Notes under the pieces: model-generated | The model's input: only the letters and a program-made list of their open reading frames with translations | The model's database searches: none | Told to the model about the DNA's origin: nothing | Source of the DNA: Pseudobacter sp. | GTDB taxonomy: Bacteria; Bacteroidota; Bacteroidia; Chitinophagales; Chitinophagaceae | Length of the DNA: 64,000 bases | Assembly (NCBI GenBank): GCA_017849455.1 | Contig: JAFIGX010000004.1 | Span: 330,245-394,244, forward strand | Reading direction: 5' to 3' | Shown: one piece after another, positions 60,756 to 64,000 of the stretch | Layout of the letters: each line of letters starts with the position of its first letter | Position numbering within the stretch: position 1 is the stretch's first letter | Translations under genes and position numbers: made by a program

Positions 60756-62084
60756 ATGTCAACAATTTCAAAATCGAACATCGATTTTTCCTTGCCGTAT
60801 AAGGTAAAAGATATCAGCCTGGCTGAATGGGGCCGTAAAGAGATCCGCCTCGCGGAAGCTGAGATGCCCGGCCTGATGGCCCTGCGCAAAGAATATGGCG
60901 CCAGCCAGCCGCTCAAAGGCGCCCGTGTGGCAGGTTGCCTGCACATGACCATCCAGACTGCCGTGCTGATCGAAACGCTCGTGGCACTGGGCGCTGAAGT
61001 AAAATGGAGCTCCTGCAATATCTTCTCCACACAGGACCATGCCGCAGCAGCCATTGCCGCCGCCGGTATCGGTGTATATGCCTGGAAAGGACAAACCCTC
61101 GAAGAAGCCGACTGGTGCATCGAGCAAACCCTGTTCTTCGGCAGCGCAGACCGCCCTCTCAATATGATCCTCGACGATGGTGGCGATCTCACCAATATGG
61201 TCTTCGATAAATATCCGGAACTCATCCAGCATGTAAGAGGATTGAGCGAAGAGACCACAACCGGCGTTCACCGTCTTTATGAGAGAATGGCCAAAGGAAC
61301 TTTACCGATCCCCGCCATCAACGTGAACGACTCCGTTACCAAATCCAAATTCGATAACAAATATGGTTGCAAGGAAAGCCTCGTAGATGCTATCCGCCGC
61401 GCTACCGATGTGATGCTGGCCGGGAAAGTGGCCGTTGTTGGTGGTTATGGAGATGTGGGCAAAGGCTCTGCCGCTTCACTGGCAGGCGCCGGTTGCAGGG
61501 TGATCGTTACCGAGATCGATCCTATCTGCGCCCTGCAGGCCGCCATGGACGGGTTCGAAGTGAAAAAAATGGTCGATGCCGTGAAAGAGGCCGATATCGT
61601 TGTCACCGCTTCCGGTTGCCGCGACCTGATCACGGAAAAACATTTCCGCCTGATGAAAGACAAGGCCATCGTTTGTAATATCGGCCACTTCGATATCGAG
61701 ATCGATATCGCCTGGATCAATAAGAACTATGGCCATACGAAAGATACCATCAAACCGCAGGTGGATATTTACAATGTGGAAGGGAAAGATATCATCATCC
61801 TTGCGGAAGGCCGCCTCGTGAACCTGGGCTGCGCTACAGGCCACCCCAGTTTCGTGATGAGCAATTCCTTCACCAACCAGACACTGGCCCAGATCGAGCT
61901 ATGGTCGAACCACAGCAAATACGAGAACAAAGTATATGTGCTGCCCAAACACCTCGATGAAAAAGTGGCCCGCCTCCACCTGGCCAAGATCGGTGTGGAG
62001 CTGGATGAGCTGACCACCGAACAGGCCGACTACCTGGGCATTCCCAAAGACGGCCCCTTCAAACCGGAACATTATAGGTACTAA
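60756..62084 (+). CDS. ahcY: Adenosylhomocysteinase
   Basis: 442 residues. It splits S-adenosylhomocysteine to adenosine and homocysteine, relieving product inhibition of methyltransferases. Conserved blocks are [49 protein letters not shown], the NAD-binding [11 protein letters not shown] near residue 228, [13 protein letters not shown] and the C-terminal KPEHYRY. Lysine in [11 protein letters not shown] and the following aspartate are catalytic. A strong terminator follows. Confidence 0.98.
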   Translation: MSTISKSNIDFSLPYKVKDISLAEWGRKEIRLAEAEMPGLMALRKEYGASQPLKGARVAGCLHMTIQTAVLIETLVALGAEVKWSSCNIFSTQDHAAAAIAAAGIGVYAWKGQTLEEADWCIEQTLFFGSADRPLNMILDDGGDLTNMVFDKYPELIQHVRGLSEETTTGVHRLYERMAKGTLPIPAINVNDSVTKSKFDNKYGCKESLVDAIRRATDVMLAGKVAVVGGYGDVGKGSAASLAGAGCRVIVTEIDPICALQAAMDGFEVKKMVDAVKEADIVVTASGCRDLITEKHFRLMKDKAIVCNIGHFDIEIDIAWINKNYGHTKDTIKPQVDIYNVEGKDIIILAEGRLVNLGCATGHPSFVMSNSFTNQTLAQIELWSNHSKYENKVYVLPKHLDEKVARLHLAKIGVELDELTTEQADYLGIPKDGPFKPEHYRY

Positions 62085-62110
62085 AAATCAGTGTAATGTC
62101 AATACCCAGG

Positions 62111-62141
62111 AGCCGGCAGAAAATTGCCGGCTTTTGTTTTT
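62111..62141 (+). terminator. Rho-independent terminator of ahcY
   Basis: Perfect 8-bp stem AGCCGGCA (62111-62118) with TGCCGGCT (62125-62132), six-base loop GAAAAT, followed directly by TTTGTTTTTAT. It lies 26 bp after the ahcY stop codon. Confidence 0.88.
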
Positions 62142-62313
62142 ATGGTAGATAATGATAAAGGCTTATCTTGCGGCCATATTCCTTATTCCCTGATAATTCC
62201 CCCTTCGCCCTGTCCCGGAGCCTGTTAAGCAGTGCAAACTAATTGCACGGGTCTTTGCATTTCAAAAAAATATTGTACAGTAATTGTCAAGAAACCAACA
62301 TTAATATACAGCT

Positions 62314-62583
62314 ATGCGCATTCAATTTATCAAGAATATTCAGTTCACTAAACTGCTGAAGGTGGAAGGTCGCCTGAGGGAATTCAATTTCAGGAAACTG
62401 GGCGGCCAGAATGAAGGGATGTTTACGGTAGATACGGTGGACGACCGCGGTAACCGTATTCTTTTCCGCATGAATAAAGAAGACCAGAGTTGGAAGATCA
62501 TGGAGCAACCCCTGCCCCACTGGATCTGGGAAAATGAAAATCGACTGCACGAGCTTCTCGAAGAAGAATTGCGCAATGTGTGA
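62314..62583 (+). CDS. Small hypothetical protein (89 residues)
   Basis: MRIQFIKNIQFTKLLKVEG, REFNFRKLGGQNEGMFTVDT, GNRILFRMNKEDQSWKIMEQPLPHWIWENENRLHELLEEELRN. It looks like a small beta-sheet domain with a C-terminal amphipathic helix, cytoplasmic. Similar short proteins occur in Chitinophagaceae, as I recall, without known function. It starts 51 bp before the YdeI-like gene on the same strand, after about 170 bp without features following the ahcY terminator. Confidence 0.7.
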   Translation: MRIQFIKNIQFTKLLKVEGRLREFNFRKLGGQNEGMFTVDTVDDRGNRILFRMNKEDQSWKIMEQPLPHWIWENENRLHELLEEELRNV

Positions 62584-62633
62584 TCCTTTCAATGATTTAT
62601 GGAAAAACAGTAAATTTATACCAGTTATAAAAC

Positions 62634-63146
62634 ATGGTACAATTTACTGCTACTATATGCCAGGCCGCCGAAATGGGCGAGAAAACTGGATGGACCTATA
62701 TCATCATTCCACCTGATGTTGCAGAAGAACTGAACCCCGGACAGAAAAAATCTTTTCGTGTAAAAGGCAAGCTGGACGATCATTCCATCAAAGAAGTATC
62801 TCTCCTGCCGGTTGGAGGTGGTCGTTTCATGATGCCGCTCAACGCAACCTTGCGCAAGGGTATCCGCAAAAAGAAAGGCGCTATGCTGAACGTGCGTATC
62901 CAGGTGGATAAAACGCCGCAGAAAATATGCGCCGAATTGCTGGAATGCCTGGCCGATGAACCAAAAGCGCAGGCCAACTTCAATAAATTACCGCCCTCCC
63001 ATCAGCGCTATTTCAGTAAATGGATAGAGGAGGCCAAGACCGAGCCAACCAAAACCAAACGAATTGCTCTAACGGTGAGTGCCATGTCGACGGGAGCCCG
63101 CAACTATGGAGAAGTGCTCCGCAGTCTGCGGGATGGGAAAGAATAA
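62634..63146 (+). CDS. DUF1905/YdeI-type protein
   Basis: 170 residues. Residues 1-90 match DUF1905 (FTATICQAAEMGEKTGWTYIIIPPDVAEEL, FRVKGKLDDHSIKEVSLLPVGGGRFMMPLNATLRKGIRKKKG). Residues 105-150 match the YdeI/OmpD-associated tail (LLECLADEPKAQANFNKLPPSHQRYFSKWIEEAKTEPTKTKRI). The combination is common in Gram-negative bacteria; some members are linked to bacteriocin resistance, but the activity is not established. The stop is 12 bases from the convergent thioredoxin-like gene. Confidence 0.88.
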   Translation: MVQFTATICQAAEMGEKTGWTYIIIPPDVAEELNPGQKKSFRVKGKLDDHSIKEVSLLPVGGGRFMMPLNATLRKGIRKKKGAMLNVRIQVDKTPQKICAELLECLADEPKAQANFNKLPPSHQRYFSKWIEEAKTEPTKTKRIALTVSAMSTGARNYGEVLRSLRDGKE

Positions 63147-63158
63147 AACGATCACTAT

Positions 63159-63713
63159 CTATCGTTGATTCTGCAGGAACCTTTTTTCAACAGCAGCCTG
63201 TTGTTCAGTGCTGAGCCTGGAGGTCTTCTTCAATAGCTGAACAAAGTGCGCCACTTCATCATCCTTTGCAGGACAGCCGACATTCTGCCCGGGCGTGTCG
63301 AAACCCGCGCCGGCAGGCCGTATCTGTGAATCGCCCAGCAGCTTGCCATTCTTATCGAATACAAGCCAGAAAGGGATCCCTTGCTTATCACCATGGTATT
63401 TCACCAGTAATTCCTGCGCTCCGGGATTCTCGAGCGCCTTCTTGTCTTTCGCCTCCATGACCGTAAGATGCCGGACTACGTAATTCTTATCGAAATACGC
63501 TTTCACGGAAGGGTCGTTCATGGACGTGTCCATCCTATGGCACCAGCCGCACCAGGAAGCATGGAAGATCACGAACACATTTTTGTTTTGCCTGCCTGCC
63601 TGCGAAAATGCTTCTTTCAGGACCTCATCGGCAGAAGCAGGCGTTTGTTGTGCTTTCAAAGCGATACCTGCCAGGAGGGCCACAGGCAGGAGAATGAGGG
63701 AACGTATTGTCAT
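63159..63713 (-). CDS. Exported thioredoxin-fold protein (CGWC)
   Basis: 184 residues from ATG at 63711-63713; the longer frame adds 15 residues before the signal peptide. MTIRSLILLPVALLAGIALKAQQ is a signal peptide, so it is periplasmic. The redox site is C54-G-W-C57 in FHASWCGWCHRMD, as in DsbD-gamma or DUF255-like thioredoxins, followed by FDKNYVVRHLTV and a cis-proline region GIPFWLVFDKNGK. Likely role is thiol-disulfide exchange on envelope proteins. The tail LSTEQQAAVEKRFLQNQR is helical. Confidence 0.88.
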   Translation of the reverse strand: MTIRSLILLPVALLAGIALKAQQTPASADEVLKEAFSQAGRQNKNVFVIFHASWCGWCHRMDTSMNDPSVKAYFDKNYVVRHLTVMEAKDKKALENPGAQELLVKYHGDKQGIPFWLVFDKNGKLLGDSQIRPAGAGFDTPGQNVGCPAKDDEVAHFVQLLKKTSRLSTEQQAAVEKRFLQNQR

Positions 63714-63986
63714 ATTGGGGGGAATTATGGCTAAATATAATGAATCGGTCCCCAACACCCTTTCCGCTCATAATAAAATTTATCATCCTGATAAGTTCAG
63801 GAAGGTCGTCGGGATGTCCCGGTACCCGAATGATGGACCGCTTACAATACCTGTCCGGTTTAGTTTTTTCATATACCGTTCATGAATAACCGAAATATAA
63901 AAACCCCATGCTAAATAGCAATAAGACCAATGATCAGGCAGGGGCAACGATCAACACCAAAGCATTGTGAGGGGCTCTCCCGCGCC

Positions 63987-64000
63987 AGATCGGAAGAGCA
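63987..64000. other. Illumina adapter sequence at the contig end
   Basis: AGATCGGAAGAGCA is identical to the first 14 bases of the standard TruSeq adapter and is at the exact right end of the window. It is a sequencing artefact, not genomic DNA. The preceding GGGGCTCTCCCGCGCC stretch (about 63971-63986) is also unlike the A/T-rich DNA before it and should be distrusted. No gene is seen in 63714-63970. Confidence 0.9.

Noticed and set aside
63909..63971. 20-codon frame at the right edge starting MLNSNKTNDQ
   Set aside because: Too short, ends in the distrusted terminal sequence next to the adapter.
1..64000. tRNA, rRNA, CRISPR arrays, transposases, phage genes
   Set aside because: Read through both strands for their usual features; none supported. 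The KilA-N gene alone is not enough to call a prophage.

Overview
This 64 kb window is chromosomal DNA of a member of the Bacteroidota, most likely from the Chitinophagaceae. The evidence is indirect but consistent: ECF sigma/FecR pairs, a type IX secretion component (PorQ-like), PorT-family barrels, TAnnTTTG promoter boxes instead of Shine-Dalgarno-led starts, and the parA-parB-DUF5683-dapB gene order. No rRNA, tRNA, CRISPR array, transposase or phage gene was found. The last 14 bases match the start of the Illumina TruSeq adapter, so the right end is a contig end with untrimmed adapter; the left end cuts through a TPR gene.

Layout. 1-6.9 kb holds mixed single genes (partial TPR protein, gamma-glutamyltransferase family protein, KilA-N protein with a perfect palindrome inside and a second copy behind it, DinB, a 38-residue membrane peptide, YdcF, Crp/Fnr). 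6.85-15.8 kb is a minus-strand hexuronate operon: ROK protein, uxaB, uxaC, kduD, kduI, kdgK, eda and an ExuT-like importer. It converts glucuronate/galacturonate and unsaturated pectin or glycosaminoglycan products to KDG, KDPG, pyruvate and glyceraldehyde-3-phosphate. Altronate dehydratase (uxaA) is absent from the window. 16-26.6 kb is a surface glycan assembly region: ABC exporter, GT4, GT9, GT39-like, GT2, radical SAM, methyltransferase, nucleotidyltransferase-fold protein and an initiating sugar-phosphate transferase.

26.7-33.2 kb is a signalling region. A sigma/FecR pair is followed by an STN-domain protein with a small barrel-like C-terminus rather than a TonB receptor. Then come a second ECF sigma, 1.35 kb of hairpin-rich non-coding DNA, a truncated FecR and an AraC regulator. 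33.5-46.3 kb carries metabolism and envelope genes: gntP with a D-threonine-aldolase-like enzyme and a Gfo/Idh oxidoreductase, a LuxE-like protein next to lipoproteins and a UbiA-like protein, an M42 peptidase/small membrane protein/NoeA-like methyltransferase/sulfatase-fold cluster, and bioB. 46.3-55.2 kb has a lone receiver domain, porQ, lon, doxX, two tandem barrel paralogues each followed by a related long hairpin, another barrel and a membrane phosphoesterase. 55.4-63.7 kb has parA-parB-DUF5683-dapB, a lone LuxR-type HTH, Rrf2, ahcY and small genes.

The signals most worth a second look are the palindrome pair at the KilA-N gene, the STN-barrel attached to a sigma/FecR pair, the orphan sigma with hairpin-rich DNA and a FecR stump, the recurring GTTGA/TCGGA hairpins, and the nested inverted repeat ahead of uxaB.
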